Source: Cladocopium goreaui (lineage: Eukaryota; Sar; Dinophyceae; Suessiales; Symbiodiniaceae). Taken from it: a stretch of DNA of 64,000 bases. A model generated the notes under the pieces. The model was not told the DNA's origin. It made no database searches and saw nothing but the letters and a program-made list of their open reading frames with translations. Each line of letters starts with the position of its first letter. Positions within the stretch are counted from its first letter, which is position 1. The stretch covers positions 78,574 through 142,573 of the forward strand of contig CAMXCT020006563.1 of assembly GCA_947184155.2 (NCBI GenBank). The letters are read 5' to 3'. Made by a program: the position numbers and the translations under genes. This document shows, piece by piece, positions 24,118 through 31,765 of the stretch.

Positions 24118-27100
24118 TGTACAATCTCTTTCGGTCGAAGTTCGACCATGTCAACAACAGTTTAGCCTTTCTTGACATTTTTTGCTGCCAAGGTTTGGCA
24201 CATGTGGAGGGAGAGGTTGAGGATTGGCCCTCAGCGATTTGCTCGAGGGATCCATAGCTCCAGCGGTTCCAACTATGCGTTTGGTACCCTCTGGTAATGA
24301 CTAACATAGCTATTGAAAATGGCCATTTATAGTGGATTTTCCCATAAAAAATGGTGATTTTCCATAGCTATGTTAAATTACCAGAGGGTACACTTTCCGC
24401 CAAGGTTTACAAAGGCCAAACTGGTGTTTTGCCCCTTGGCTGAAAAAACCGGTGACCTCTTGATTTTGTGCGGCAGAAACGTCATACTAGCATACTAGAT
24501 CCCTTCCAAAAAGATAGAAATGCAGAAAAGCACATGTGCACTATTTCATTTTAGGATTTTTACCTTTTATCTTTATGCTTTTGGTCATCGTTTTGCTGTT
24601 GATCACACATGTGTTGACCAAGGAGGGAAGAAATCCATGAGAAGAAGCAGGCGTCTCGACCTTAGCCCACCGGATGGAGTTTGCAGGAAGACTTCTTTTG
24701 GCTTCCGGAACTTTGCACCCGGCTGCGACCAAGGCTCAGAGTTTCAAAGAAGGACTTGGCAATGACTGTGGGGGGTCCCAAGCCATATGGTCTGCACAGA
24801 AAAGCAGGTGGTTTGACTCTACTTCATGTCATTTGGCATCGAACCGTCAGCATGTAGAGGTATGCACAGACTCAAATGGTAGCACTGGAGAGGATCTACC
24901 CTAACCCTCTTTCCAGCCCATCTTTTTACCGATTCTAGGCTACAGACTTGGATAGTCTCAAGGACAGTGGAAGCAGCCAAGGGTCTTATAAACTCCTGAC
25001 AGGCAACTGTGGAGACATTTGTTTCTGCGGCTATGCCAGAATTCTGTAGCAGTCAGTCTGAAAAGTTGGACTGAACATCTGAACATCTCATCTCTGACTG
25101 CGATTGTTCATGCATCAGCACCAGGCAAGCAGGCCATGCGGTAGCTACCCGTAGCCGATGACAGGAGTCTCTTGAGAGCATGGCCGCTGATTTGAAGAAG
25201 TATGGAGCTCAGACCAGAAGACGGCAATGGCTCAAAGGCTCAAAAATGGGGCAATGGCCAAGAACATGGATCATTTGTTGTATTGAACGATTCATTTCTG
25301 GCATTCTGTAAATCACTTTGAGACAGCCATGAGAAGATTTTTTGTGTAGTGAAATTGTGACTTAACGTCAATTCTAAGAGATGAGTTATGCCGCAGAACG
25401 CCGCAGAATGCCGCGTTACGCCGTTGGCCACGTTGGCCGAGGTCAAAGAAACTCCAGAGCGAGGCCGTGTTGCGCGTGGACTTACTGGAGAAGGCCAGAC
25501 ACTCAAAAAAAAAACATCATATTGGATCAATCATTATCATGATTGATAATGATTGATCATCATAATGATGAATTATGATGAAATGGATCATCACGATGAA
25601 CATCAATGGATCAATGGATTGGTGAAAATACAGGCAATTCCCTGAGATTTCCTATATATTTTCTATATATGTCCTATATATATATATACATATATATATA
25701 TATGTCCTATATTTCATGTGAAAAAAACCATGGATTCCGGTGAAGAGTTTCCCTTCAACCAATCCATCAGCCCAGTGTTACCAACCTTCAGGAGTTGGTC
25801 GACGTCAAAGAAGAGCTGAAGGTGAAGGTAAAAGTGGCAGCAGCTCGGTATACGGAAGATATGTTTTTTTAAGGGTGCCTTGGGATGGAAGTCTATAATA
25901 TGTACATACACATGTAATATGTATACAATATATATATATATATAATGATAATATTGTAGGTCTTTGATTTTATCCTTCCTTAATTCAACAGTAACAGAGG
26001 TATTTAATGGTATTTATTTGTTGCAAGTTGCAACTGCTGGTTCGCAAACCTTGTCATTACCAATAAAATCCTCGGTGTCATTCGCAAGGCAAAGCTGGAG
26101 AGGGTTGTTGAAGACCTCAACGTGAAGCCTGAGCCTTGGATGCCTTGGATGCTTTGGATGCCTTGGGTTCGGCCAGGGTCAGTTTGTGATCTGCTGGTTA
26201 ACCTGATCATATCAGCAAGTGGTGCCTTGAGACCTCTTTCGGCCGCCCCAGGAGTGTTGAACATCAATTGGACATCAACAACCCTTGACTTCAAACATTT
26301 TGTTTTGCTCGATTCGAAGAAAAATAACTTGAAGATCAAGTTGCATCATGTTCAAATCCTCTATATCCAAAACACACACGCACACACACACACAAACATA
26401 CACAATATACATGAAGTATAGTATAGTGACGTATAGTATATAGATGACAAACACACATTTTGTACAGACACCTGTCAGAAACTGGCCTTGCCAACTTGCC
26501 CGCCCTTGGAAAAGTAAGGTTGGAAGATGCTATGTTCGAAGTCACCGAGGAGCGCAAAGAAGCCAAGTTGGTGGTGGAGAAACTCGCAAAGAGGGATGCC
26601 GCCTTGAAGAAGATTGAGCACGAGGCCGGAGAGGGACCTTTGAGACGTTTTGAGACCCGCTGAACGCTCAGGAATGAAGACAACCAAGGGATATCAAGAT
26701 TATCCAAGGGTCTGGCCTATCTCAGATCTCTATCTAGCCAAGATCTCAAGCTTGTGTGGGTGATTTTGACTACGAAACAGACATATTCAGGAGATCGTCA
26801 AATCTGGGATTGGCTTGAACATACTACTGGTACCCTTTTTGAAAGACAAAAACTCACATTTTCAAAGATTTTTCCAGTGAAACAACATTCTTGAGACGTA
26901 GAAATCTCCTCTGCTAGAGGAGAAATGCTGCCTGTCTTCACACTGGGAATTTGGGTGGTTTCTCTGCTGTGATCCTCAAGTTGATTTGGCACAGTGTAAA
27001 ATCATACATCGGGTTTGCTGATGACACTTATATAATTCATGGCCGGAGATGAGTTTTTTTTTTTTCCGACCAAGAGGCATACTTCTCCAAAGAGTCTGTT

Positions 27101-30100
27101 TGGCGAGTGTGCGATGATGTCAAGGGCTTTCAGGCTGGCCTGTGATTGTCATCCTGATCATCCTCATCATCCAACGGGAATGGCTAACATGGATGTTTTG
27201 GCAATGTTAAACGACATGTTTTGTGGGTCCATAAAAAGCCCCTATTCTGGAGCCCAACTCTGTCAAGTTGCAAGGACAGAGAGGTGAAATTGAAAGAGGA
27301 GAGCCAAGTCTTGGAAGGCCTTGACAGAGCCGCAAAGCTGTTGAAAGTGTACTCAACTGGTGAAATACATTTCAATATATCTCACTGTCATTGACTAGTA
27401 TACTGGTTGCAGTGGCACATTGAAAGCTGGCCATGATGCTGAGGCGAAATCGAAAAGTGGAAGGTGAAGTTTGAAGAATCCGAAGTGGAGGCCTCCAGGG
27501 AACGATGCACGGGGAATGATGTCATTTTACGGAAGCCGTGGTGATTCATGTTCTCTTAGCCTCTGGTAAACATACAAAAAACGATGGAAAGATCCACCAT
27601 TTTTAATGGGAAAATCCACTATAAATGGTCATTTTCAATAGCTATGTTAAATTACCAGAGGGTATCCATATCTTCAAAAACAAACGATGACTTCTCTGGA
27701 GTACACAGAAGTCATCTGATGTTTGTGCATGTTTGTGCAGATAGCGAAACTGCAAGACATCAATTGGCGAATAGCAGAGGCTTGCGAGACGGGGATTGGA
27801 CGTGGTTTCATGGCAGAGAATTCCTTCAGATTTCTCCAGATAGCAGGTGGATTTACCCCCGATGTACAACCAGATTTTCTGAAACCTTGGATTTTGATGG
27901 ATTTTGGGTGGCCATGGGTAGCCTATTTGACAACCCGACCCTATCCGACCCTTTGGCGATCATGGCCGTAGACGTTCGGCAAGGACCTCAAGACCTCCAA
28001 AGTCAGTCTTCGGGATGTCGAGGACCCTACGCGTGTCACATGGGATGCTTGTCGAGTATCTCCAAGATTGGGAGCTCAAATCCACCCAAACAAGATCATA
28101 CTGGGGACACCACAAAGGGTTGAGATGGATTGAGTCCAGTTTTGGGCGTGCACACACACACACTGAATGATCGCGTGTTCAGTTGCATTGTGGCCGCTTC
28201 GAAAGCATAGCTTCTTTGATAAAGACACATATCCTCGAGTGTCGCAGGCTGTGGCAAAGAAAACCACCATGGAACTGAAGTCTGGGAAAAATCGCATGCT
28301 GGAAGCAGAGGTCTGGCTGGCCCAATGAAATGATCCTGGCTGGATTGTTGACATTTTGCTGTGACCACGGGATTGTCAAACCATCGCATTCTTGGCTTTC
28401 CCCAGACCCAGTGTCGAGCTCAACCGGCGCAAATTTGGTGAAGAAGCTGACTCGACTAGTAGCTCACTAAGATCAATTATCCTTCTTAGAGTTATTGATA
28501 GTTATTGTAGTTCCTTGTACAGTAGTTCCATTATATATATATATTTCATTATTTTGGGGGTTTCCACAAATGGGGGTACCCCAATAGCTGGATGGTTTAT
28601 ACTGGAAAATTCACTCACAAAAAGGATGACTTGGGGGTATATACCCCTCTTTTGGGGAAACCCAATAATTCATCATGTTTCATCATCACATTTCATCATA
28701 TTCCATCACATTTCATCACATTTCATCACATTTCATCACATTTCATCATATTTCATCATATTTCATCATGTTTCATCATCACATTTCATCATATTTCATC
28801 ATGTTTCATCATATTTCATCACATTTCATCATATTTCATCATATTTCATCACATTTCATCATATTTCATCACATTTCATCACATTTCATCACCACATTTC
28901 ATCATATTTCATCATATTTCATCATGTTTCATCATATTTTAACATATTTCATCACATTTCATCACGTTTCATCATATTTCATCATATTTCATCATGTTTC
29001 ATCATATTTCATCACATTTTATCACATTTCATCATGTTTCATCACATTTCATCACATTTCATCATATTTCATCACATTTCATCATATTTCATCATATTTC
29101 ATCATGTTTCATCATCACATTTCATCATATTTCATCATGTTTCATCATATTTCATCACATTTCATCATATTTCATCATATTTCATCATGTTTCATCATCA
29201 CGTTTCATCATATTTCATCATATTTCATCATGTTTCATCACATTTCATCACATTTTATCACATTTCATCATGTTTCATCACATTTCATCACATTTTATCA
29301 CATTTCATCATGTTTCATCATATTTCATCACATTTCATCACGTTTCATTATATTTCATCATATTTCATCATGTTTCATCATATTTCATCACATTTCATCA
29401 CATTTCATCACATTTCATCATATTTCATCATATTTCATCATGTTTCATCATCACATTTCATCATATTTCATCATGTTTCATCATATTTCATCACATTTCA
29501 TCACATTTCATCATATTTCATCATGTTTCATCATCACGTTTCATCATATTTCATCATATTTCATCATGTTTCATCATATTTCATCACATTTTATCACATT
29601 TCATCATGTTTCATCACATTTCATCACATTTTATCACATTTCATCATGTTTCATCACATTTCATCATCATTTCATCATATCTTCATCATCATTCATCACG
29701 TTTCATCATATTTCATCATATTTCATCATGTTTCATCACATTTCATCACATTTTATCACATTTCATCATGTTTCATCACATTTCATCACATTTCATCATA
29801 TTTCATCACATTTCATCACATTTCATCATATTTCATCACATTTCATCATATTTCATCACATTTCATCATATTTCATCACATTTCATCATATTTCATCATA
29901 TTTCATCATGTTTCATCATGTTTCATCATATTTCATCACATTTCATCATATTTCATCATATTTCATCACATTTCATCCCATCCATGAGTTCCATTCGACC
30001 ACCAGCCATCAGCCTTGAAGGCCAGGAACGTGGAGCTGTCAGCCAATGTGACCCAGCTCATGGAGGTTTCGGGGGTCTGAACATGGGGGATTTCACAAAG

Positions 30101-31400
30101 AAACTAATATGATAATAGTTGATAATAGTTGATAATAGTTGATAATAGTTGATAATAGTTGATAATAGCTGATAATAGTTGATAATAGTTGATAATAGTT
30201 GATAATAGTTGATAATAGTTGATAATAGTGATCATGATTGATAATGATTGATACACCACCAACCAGTGATAATGATTGATAATGGTTCCCATTGACAAAT
30301 GATATCTAATGATATCTAACGATCTTGTTGAGATCATCGACAGGTTTGATGATAAGAATTCGGATTCACATATATTCACATATGGATTATTTCCATCCTA
30401 CCTGAGATAATGATTCCAACTGATGAATGTATTTCAGAGGGGTTGAAACGATCCGGTCATCGATCAAACTGCCCGCTGGATCCTGGGAAGTGGCATGAAC
30501 CATGCGCAGCTTGGGTAGAGAAGCAGTGTCGGGTTATGTTTCAAAGTGAAATACCTAGTCTTTGGCATCAGATCATCTAGAAAGCTTGCACTCTTGACAT
30601 TTCTTCCTTGCAAGCCATGGAAAGACCACAACATTCAAACATGACGTGCTGCACTGCTTTGCTCGGTACGGGTCGCAAGGCGCTGGTACAAGCAGAAGCC
30701 AGAGAAAAAGAGGCAAAGCGGGAAGGATTTGCAGTCTTCTGTAACCTTTTTTTCCTTTAATCTAGATGTATCTGGTTTGGTTGCATCTCAAAATGTCCAC
30801 GACATCACCATGTATATATATATATATTAGAGATTATTATAGTGTGTATATGTGTGTCTGTATGTATGTGTGTATATATATATATATACACACTATAACC
30901 AACTATCACCATTTATACATAGTTTAATTACTGTCAGATTTGCCATGAGTATTGCGGCCATGGTCACATGTTCAGCTCTGGCATCAGTCCTGGCATCAGT
31001 CCTGGCATGGTTGGAGGCGCTGGAGATGGCGGAGAAAGGAGCTGGAGAGAAAAAGAAGAAGAAGGTGGCGAGATCCAAAACGACTGCGAGTCTCAATGGC
31101 TGACCGAGATGTGCATTTTAACATGCGGAAACATTCTGAAATAAAATCAAACAAATTGACATAATCATATACATCAATGGGGAGCTTTTCTGGAAACACC
31201 TTGATAAAGGAAGATGTCCACCGAAGACAAACACTGTTTGGGTCCCTTTCCTTGGCCCCATAAACTTCAACCAAATCGAGCACAACTTCAGCCTCCGCAA
31301 ACGCGGACGGACACCTGTAGCACCGACGCCACGTGGCAACGAAAAATGGACGCCACTCTGCTGCTTTGGAAGCCGAGATTCGCAGGGATTGGGTCTAATA
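10009..31400 (+). CDS. Long coiled-coil protein gene in about 35-40 micro-exons (envelope)
   Basis: From 10.0 to 31.4 kb the + strand shows a regular series of coding islands of about 50-150 bases, each encoding charged, alanine/leucine/glutamate/lysine-rich helix with heptad-like spacing, separated by AT-rich non-coding sequence, microsatellites and family A elements. Many islands start after CAG and some end at clear GT donors (for example 10075 and 10741). The best reading is one very long coiled-coil protein of unknown function, perhaps cytoskeletal, basal-body or Golgi-tether-like. It could instead be two or three adjacent genes, since exons at 11287 and 19942 end in stops. No motor, kinase or other catalytic domain was recognised. 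Confidence 0.55.
10200..10325. repeat. TA-rich/ATGCAT microsatellite
   Basis: ATATAT runs and repeated ATGCATAC units. Confidence 0.8.
10643..10741 (+). CDS. Coiled-coil gene exon
   Basis: Acceptor TCTGAG at 10641-10642. Encodes LAYSERKVADYRSRVGGLWE then STAARTSLQDVS. Donor TCAAG|GTAAAC at 10742. Confidence 0.55.
10780..10885 (+). CDS. Possible exon
   Basis: The + frame encodes SQIAALGSKWETITGFTNEC then GTHRWDSETTVL. The reverse strand is also open with a hydrophobic frame, so strand is inferred from neighbours. Confidence 0.3.
11066..11287 (+). CDS. Exon with acidic C-terminus and stop
   Basis: Encodes SELERDPSAAAKRFKGELRA then SWRTFGPDLATVAPAAAPAA and ends MTIRRQHAQETFDDDDF with a TGA. 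The alanine/proline linker, basic helix and acidic tail with a stop look like a 3'-terminal exon, so a gene may end here and the coiled-coil gene proper may begin downstream. The same ETFDDDDF tail was not seen elsewhere. Confidence 0.45.
   Translation, partial: APPSELERDPSAAAKRFKGELRASWRTFGPDLATVAPAAAPAALAEATQSEIFNQRMTIRRQHAQETFDDDDF
12095..12200. repeat. TA-rich microsatellite
   Basis: ATATATAC and TATATAATTATATA runs. Confidence 0.85.
12270..12385 (+). CDS. Coiled-coil gene exon
   Basis: Encodes PAPAGLEEASFTQLYEELVA then TRLKDQASPGGPGSK. GC-rich island between AT-rich flanks, with a family A element immediately downstream. Confidence 0.5.
12410..12524. mobile_element. Family A element, CCATGG subfamily
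   Basis: Starts TACCCTCTGGTTATTTAAC and ends AATAACCAGATGATA. Differs from the main type by the arm ATAGCCATGG. It lies directly 3' of a coding exon. Confidence 0.8.
13034..13190 (+). CDS. Coiled-coil gene exon
   Basis: After CCAG, encodes ELENMHNGLENKARVAAVAL then EEQKKKVVEKSETARSARSQ. Continuous charged helix; one of the clearest coding islands. Confidence 0.6.
13287..13355 (+). CDS. Coiled-coil gene exon
   Basis: Encodes DEITAAFQVRQLLARVHELE then AT and an in-frame TGA, where the exon must already have ended. Confidence 0.5.
   Translation, partial: DEITAAFQVRQLLARVHELEAT
14330..14425 (+). CDS. Coiled-coil gene exon
   Basis: Encodes VSEVETTLILEKRCKEEEAS then AALDAALF. Leucine, isoleucine and alanine occupy heptad-like core positions. 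Confidence 0.55.
14480..14556 (+). CDS. Coiled-coil gene exon
   Basis: CAG acceptor, then AKLAEERLKVEALTLQLAVC. Confidence 0.5.
14590..14685. repeat. CAACCATCAT-type tandem repeat
   Basis: Repeated CATCAACCAT/CATCAACCAA units. Confidence 0.75.
14716..14838 (+). CDS. Coiled-coil gene exon
   Basis: Encodes DVGHRMLASKEEKKWSAILK then QDLANAQAESETQYGS. A stop follows at about 14840. Confidence 0.55.
14950..15040 (+). CDS. Coiled-coil gene exon
   Basis: Encodes DPAQDARIENIADEKYNLFK then ENKLWPQG. Confidence 0.5.
15112..15241. repeat. (TCTG)n then (AATC)n microsatellites
   Basis: TCTATCTGTCTG repeats followed by about 20 tandem AATC units. The short Gln/Ser/Asn/Ile-rich ORFs here are artefacts of the tetranucleotide. 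Confidence 0.9.
15321..15395 (+). CDS. Coiled-coil gene exon
   Basis: Encodes LDKKGIMEGKRAREAETEAG then WRSN. Followed by low-complexity intron sequence. Confidence 0.5.
15541..15612 (+). CDS. Coiled-coil gene exon
   Basis: Encodes KDCELSREAKKVRELLVDSS then SLGEIT. Confidence 0.5.
15720..15900. repeat. TTTGCTTCTCTGCTTC degenerate tandem repeat
   Basis: Irregular repeats of TGCTTCTCTGCTT and GCTTTTCC units, pyrimidine-rich on the + strand. The minus-strand Lys/Glu/Arg-rich frame here is a product of this repeat. Confidence 0.75.
16459..16515 (+). CDS. Coiled-coil gene exon
   Basis: Encodes AKDEKKRVAELEERPQVG. Confidence 0.5.
16786..16852 (+). CDS. Coiled-coil gene exon
   Basis: After CAAGACAG, encodes ELAATRKNIVEGLEKASL. 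Confidence 0.5.
17013..17078 (+). CDS. Coiled-coil gene exon
   Basis: Encodes CSQEVYDLKEQLKDAEATAS, reaching an in-frame stop at 17078, so the exon must end before it. Confidence 0.55.
   Translation, partial: SQEVYDLKEQLKDAEATASQS
17205..17262. repeat. TA-rich microsatellite
   Basis: ATATATAC runs. Confidence 0.85.
17321..17375 (+). CDS. Coiled-coil gene exon
   Basis: Acceptor CCACAG at 17315-17320, then VREYALARELKKTEVPCVG. Two family A elements follow closely. Confidence 0.5.
17409..17513. mobile_element. Family A palindromic element, full copy
   Basis: TACCCTCTGGTAATTTAAC to GTTTACCAGAGGGTA. Only about 30 bases separate it from the next copy. Confidence 0.9.
17545..17655. mobile_element. 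Family A element, CCATGG subfamily
   Basis: Starts TACCCTCTGGTTATTTG and ends AATAACCAGATGGTA. Arms carry ATAGCCATGG. It is a close relative, in reverse orientation, of the copy at 19262. Confidence 0.8.
18050..18320. repeat. Diverged TTTTGGTTGGTT/AATCAATATTCC repeats
   Basis: Three or four imperfect repeats of TTTTGGTTGGTT followed by TGATGAATCAATATTCC-like sequence, within an otherwise gene-free stretch from 17.7 to 18.4 kb. Confidence 0.5.
18578..18668. mobile_element. Family C repeat, GGATCAATACCTATTAATACC type
   Basis: Begins ATGGATCAATACCTATTAA and runs through GGGATGAACATCCATTTA to CAAGGTTTTGACC. Two related copies lie at 42.05 and 50.65 kb. An internal GGATGAACATCC palindrome is present, but long terminal inverted repeats are not obvious. 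Confidence 0.65.
18765..18816 (+). CDS. Coiled-coil gene exon (probable)
   Basis: The frame gives LQEADAETVRVVSSWET and a stop. An overlapping frame just upstream is also open, so the edges are uncertain. Confidence 0.35.
18876..19147. repeat. Tandem array of TTTTTTGGGTATAGCATCAA, about 20 bp
   Basis: About 13 units alternating between GGTATAGCATCAATTTTTTG and GTGGTATCCATTAATTTTTT. The higher-order pattern (two unit types in the same order at both ends) suggests block duplication. Open on both strands, hence repeat-encoded ORFs. Confidence 0.85.
19262..19376. mobile_element. Family A element, CCATGG subfamily
   Basis: Starts TACCATCTGGCTATGAC and ends AATAACCAGAGGGTA. Confidence 0.8.
19808..19942 (+). 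CDS. Exon, HMG-box-like segment ending in a stop
   Basis: Acceptor GCCAG at about 19806-19807. Encodes VFSGYGVFMNEVWAQAVAEA then PTLNEAQLLAKLKSRWDQMT and GTAF with a TAG at 19940-19942. The G-Y-x-x-F-M-x-E ... L-L-x-K-L-K-x-x-W pattern resembles an HMG box, a short DNA-bending domain common in dinoflagellate chromatin proteins. Missing are the usual basic residues at the start. It may be the last exon of a separate gene ending just before the large AT tract. Confidence 0.45.
   Translation: MFSGYGVFMNEVWAQAVAEAPTLNEAQLLAKLKSRWDQMTGTAF
19975..20755. repeat. 780 bp TATAATAATATA tract
   Basis: Almost pure A/T sequence built from ATATATAATA and AATAATAAT units. No genes. Confidence 0.95.
21115..21280 (+). 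CDS. Exon, acidic segment
   Basis: The + frame encodes VQPGAQKQAYQSRVPSMTET, QPLAIQDEPMDVPYTETIPD and DEEASDSDAGTG. Strongly acidic, disordered-looking. It could be the start of the second half of the coiled-coil locus or a different gene. Confidence 0.5.
21499..21655 (+). CDS. Coiled-coil gene exon, long
   Basis: After TTTTCAAG, encodes DTDYEEVRPVPLLEREGPLR then DAWGKLRQGGYLGRTRRELE and ASEASRTGAELA with a stop at about 21655. Very GC-rich for this region, and clearly coding. Confidence 0.6.
22067..22154. mobile_element. Family B palindromic element
   Basis: Starts TAGGTTTGTCTGAAAATAGG and ends TTTCAGACACACCCA. Confidence 0.7.
22162..22250 (+). CDS. Coiled-coil gene exon
   Basis: Encodes LDNSNEVGGLENSIEDLRAR then LEDSKDGL. 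It begins within 10 bases of the end of a family B element whose terminus reads TTTCAG, so the element may supply the acceptor. Confidence 0.55.
22432..22505 (+). CDS. Coiled-coil gene exon
   Basis: Encodes WRKRKEDARAYRKRTFDLEG then DLKFS. Confidence 0.55.
22672..22790 (+). CDS. Coiled-coil gene exon
   Basis: Encodes LQRELQNEASKSTCSRIRRA then RVSLEGRVQEAGGF, reaching a stop near 22780. Confidence 0.55.
23658..23770 (+). CDS. Coiled-coil gene exon
   Basis: Acceptor CCCAG at 23653-23657. Encodes YAEVKEKEASLFEEIEKPFG then PRSVEFQLRTEVLRLL. The gap from about 22.8 to 23.65 kb holds no clear exon. Confidence 0.55.
23882..23940 (+). CDS. Coiled-coil gene exon
   Basis: After CAG, encodes DAVERGDVLEKSWGLGP. 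Confidence 0.45.
24030..24122. repeat. TA-rich microsatellite
   Basis: TATATATA and GTATGTATATA runs. Confidence 0.9.
24285..24390. mobile_element. Family A palindromic element, full copy
   Basis: TACCCTCTGGTAATGACTAAC to AAATTACCAGAGGGTA. Confidence 0.9.
24624..24675 (+). CDS. Coiled-coil gene exon (probable)
   Basis: Encodes RREEIHEKKQASRP then a stop. A further short helical frame, KAQSFKEGLGND, lies at about 24731-24767. Confidence 0.4.
25440..25510 (+). CDS. Coiled-coil gene exon
   Basis: Encodes RSKKLQSEAVLRVDLLEKAR after an AG at about 25441. Confidence 0.55.
25640..25715. repeat. TA-rich/TATGTCC microsatellite
   Basis: Repeated CTATATAT and TCCTATAT units. Confidence 0.8.
25778..25866 (+). 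CDS. Coiled-coil gene exon
   Basis: Encodes LTNLQELVDVKEELKVKVKV then AAARYTED. Confidence 0.55.
26078..26145 (+). CDS. Coiled-coil gene exon
   Basis: Encodes IRKAKLERVVEDLNVKPEPW, then runs into a TGGATGCCT repeat. Confidence 0.5.
26510..26662 (+). CDS. Coiled-coil gene exon
   Basis: Encodes KVRLEDAMFEVTEERKEAKL then VVEKLAKRDAALKKIEHEAG. One of the longest and clearest heptad segments. Confidence 0.6.
27265..27355 (+). CDS. Coiled-coil gene exon
   Basis: Encodes CKDREVKLKEESQVLEGLDR then AAKLLKVYSTG. Confidence 0.55.
27440..27520 (+). CDS. Coiled-coil gene exon
   Basis: Encodes GEIEKWKVKFEESEVEASRE then RCTGN. Confidence 0.55.
27556..27664. mobile_element. Family A element, 5' end diverged
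   Basis: The left end is decayed (CTCTGGTAAACATAC). The right end is intact (AAATTACCAGAGGGTA). Confidence 0.75.
27741..27822 (+). CDS. Coiled-coil gene exon
   Basis: After GTGCAG, encodes IAKLQDINWRIAEACETGIG then RGFMAE. Confidence 0.55.
27975..28060 (+). CDS. Coiled-coil gene exon
   Basis: Encodes FGKDLKTSKVSLRDVEDP in one forward frame. Other frames are open, so moderate support only. Confidence 0.45.
28248..28328 (+). CDS. Coiled-coil gene exon
   Basis: Encodes AVAKKTTMELKSGKNRMLEA then EVWLAQ and a stop. Confidence 0.5.
   Translation, partial: AVAKKTTMELKSGKNRMLEAEVWLAQ
28405..28470 (+). CDS. Coiled-coil gene exon
   Basis: After TTCCCCAG, encodes PSVELNRRKFGEEADSTSSS. The frame continues into the satellite downstream only by chance. 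Confidence 0.45.
   Translation, partial: DPVSSSTGANLVKKLTRLVAH
28555..28673. mobile_element. Possible palindromic element, GGGTTTCC termini
   Basis: GGGGGTTTCCACAAATGGGGG at the left is mirrored by TTTTGGGGAAACCCA at the right. A similar GGAGGTTTCC hairpin lies at 60.6 kb. Family status is uncertain. Confidence 0.4.
28675..29980. repeat. 1.3 kb TTTCATCAYA decanucleotide satellite
   Basis: About 130 tandem units of TTTCATCACA, TTTCATCATA and TTTCATCATG, with occasional 3-base insertions (TCATCACA). It is open in all three forward frames, giving long His/Phe/Ser/Ile ORFs that are repeat artefacts. Larger blocks of units recur in the same order, so the array expanded by block duplication. Confidence 0.97.
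30015..30085 (+). CDS. Coiled-coil gene exon
   Basis: Encodes SALKARNVELSANVTQLMEV, immediately 3' of the satellite. Confidence 0.55.
30108..30228. repeat. GATAATAGTT decanucleotide array
   Basis: About 12 near-perfect tandem copies, ending in a related GATAATGATT stretch. Confidence 0.95.
30678..30740 (+). CDS. Coiled-coil gene exon
   Basis: Encodes ALVQAEAREKEAKREGFAVF. Confidence 0.5.
31005..31103 (+). CDS. Coiled-coil gene exon, basic end
   Basis: Encodes LEALEMAEKGAGEKKKKKVA then RSKTTASLNG and a TGA at 31101-31103. The basic tail plus stop would suit a C-terminus. Confidence 0.5.
   Translation, partial: AWLEALEMAEKGAGEKKKKKVARSKTTASLNG
31335..31400 (+). CDS. Possible last exon of the coiled-coil region
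   Basis: Encodes ATKNGRHSAALEAEIRRDWV. Weak on its own; strand and style match the upstream exons. Confidence 0.35.
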
Positions 31401-31765
31401 GGTACAGCTCGACATCATACGGCTGGTACACATCATCTATAGGGGAGCCAACACCAACAGATTAGGTTCACCTGCGTTTTGGAATGTGATGGTTTGACAC
31501 CTTCCAATATTCTAGTTGGGATCATCTTCCATGACATGCTGGTGGGCTGGTCATTCCGCATACATAGCTGTTTGATGTGGTTGAAGTCATCATGTTTGGA
31601 CATATATCGTCTCGTGGATCCGCTTGCCAACTCATCTCCAAAACCCCCAAGTCAGCAAGTGAGAAGAGATAGAAGAGGGGATAAAGGAACACAAGAGTCA
31701 TAGAAATTGAAATGAGACGTAAACTGATCAACACTTGCACCTGCGAATTTTTCATCATTTTTCTC

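Noticed and set aside
28392-29987. 531-codon + strand ORF and two overlapping ones
   Set aside because: Made by the TTTCATCAYA satellite, which lacks stops in all forward frames. His/Phe/Ser/Ile-only composition. Only the first 25 or so codons may be a real exon.
28675-30228. Regular repeats that might suggest a CRISPR array
   Set aside because: No unique spacers; units are contiguous 10-mers in eukaryotic sequence.
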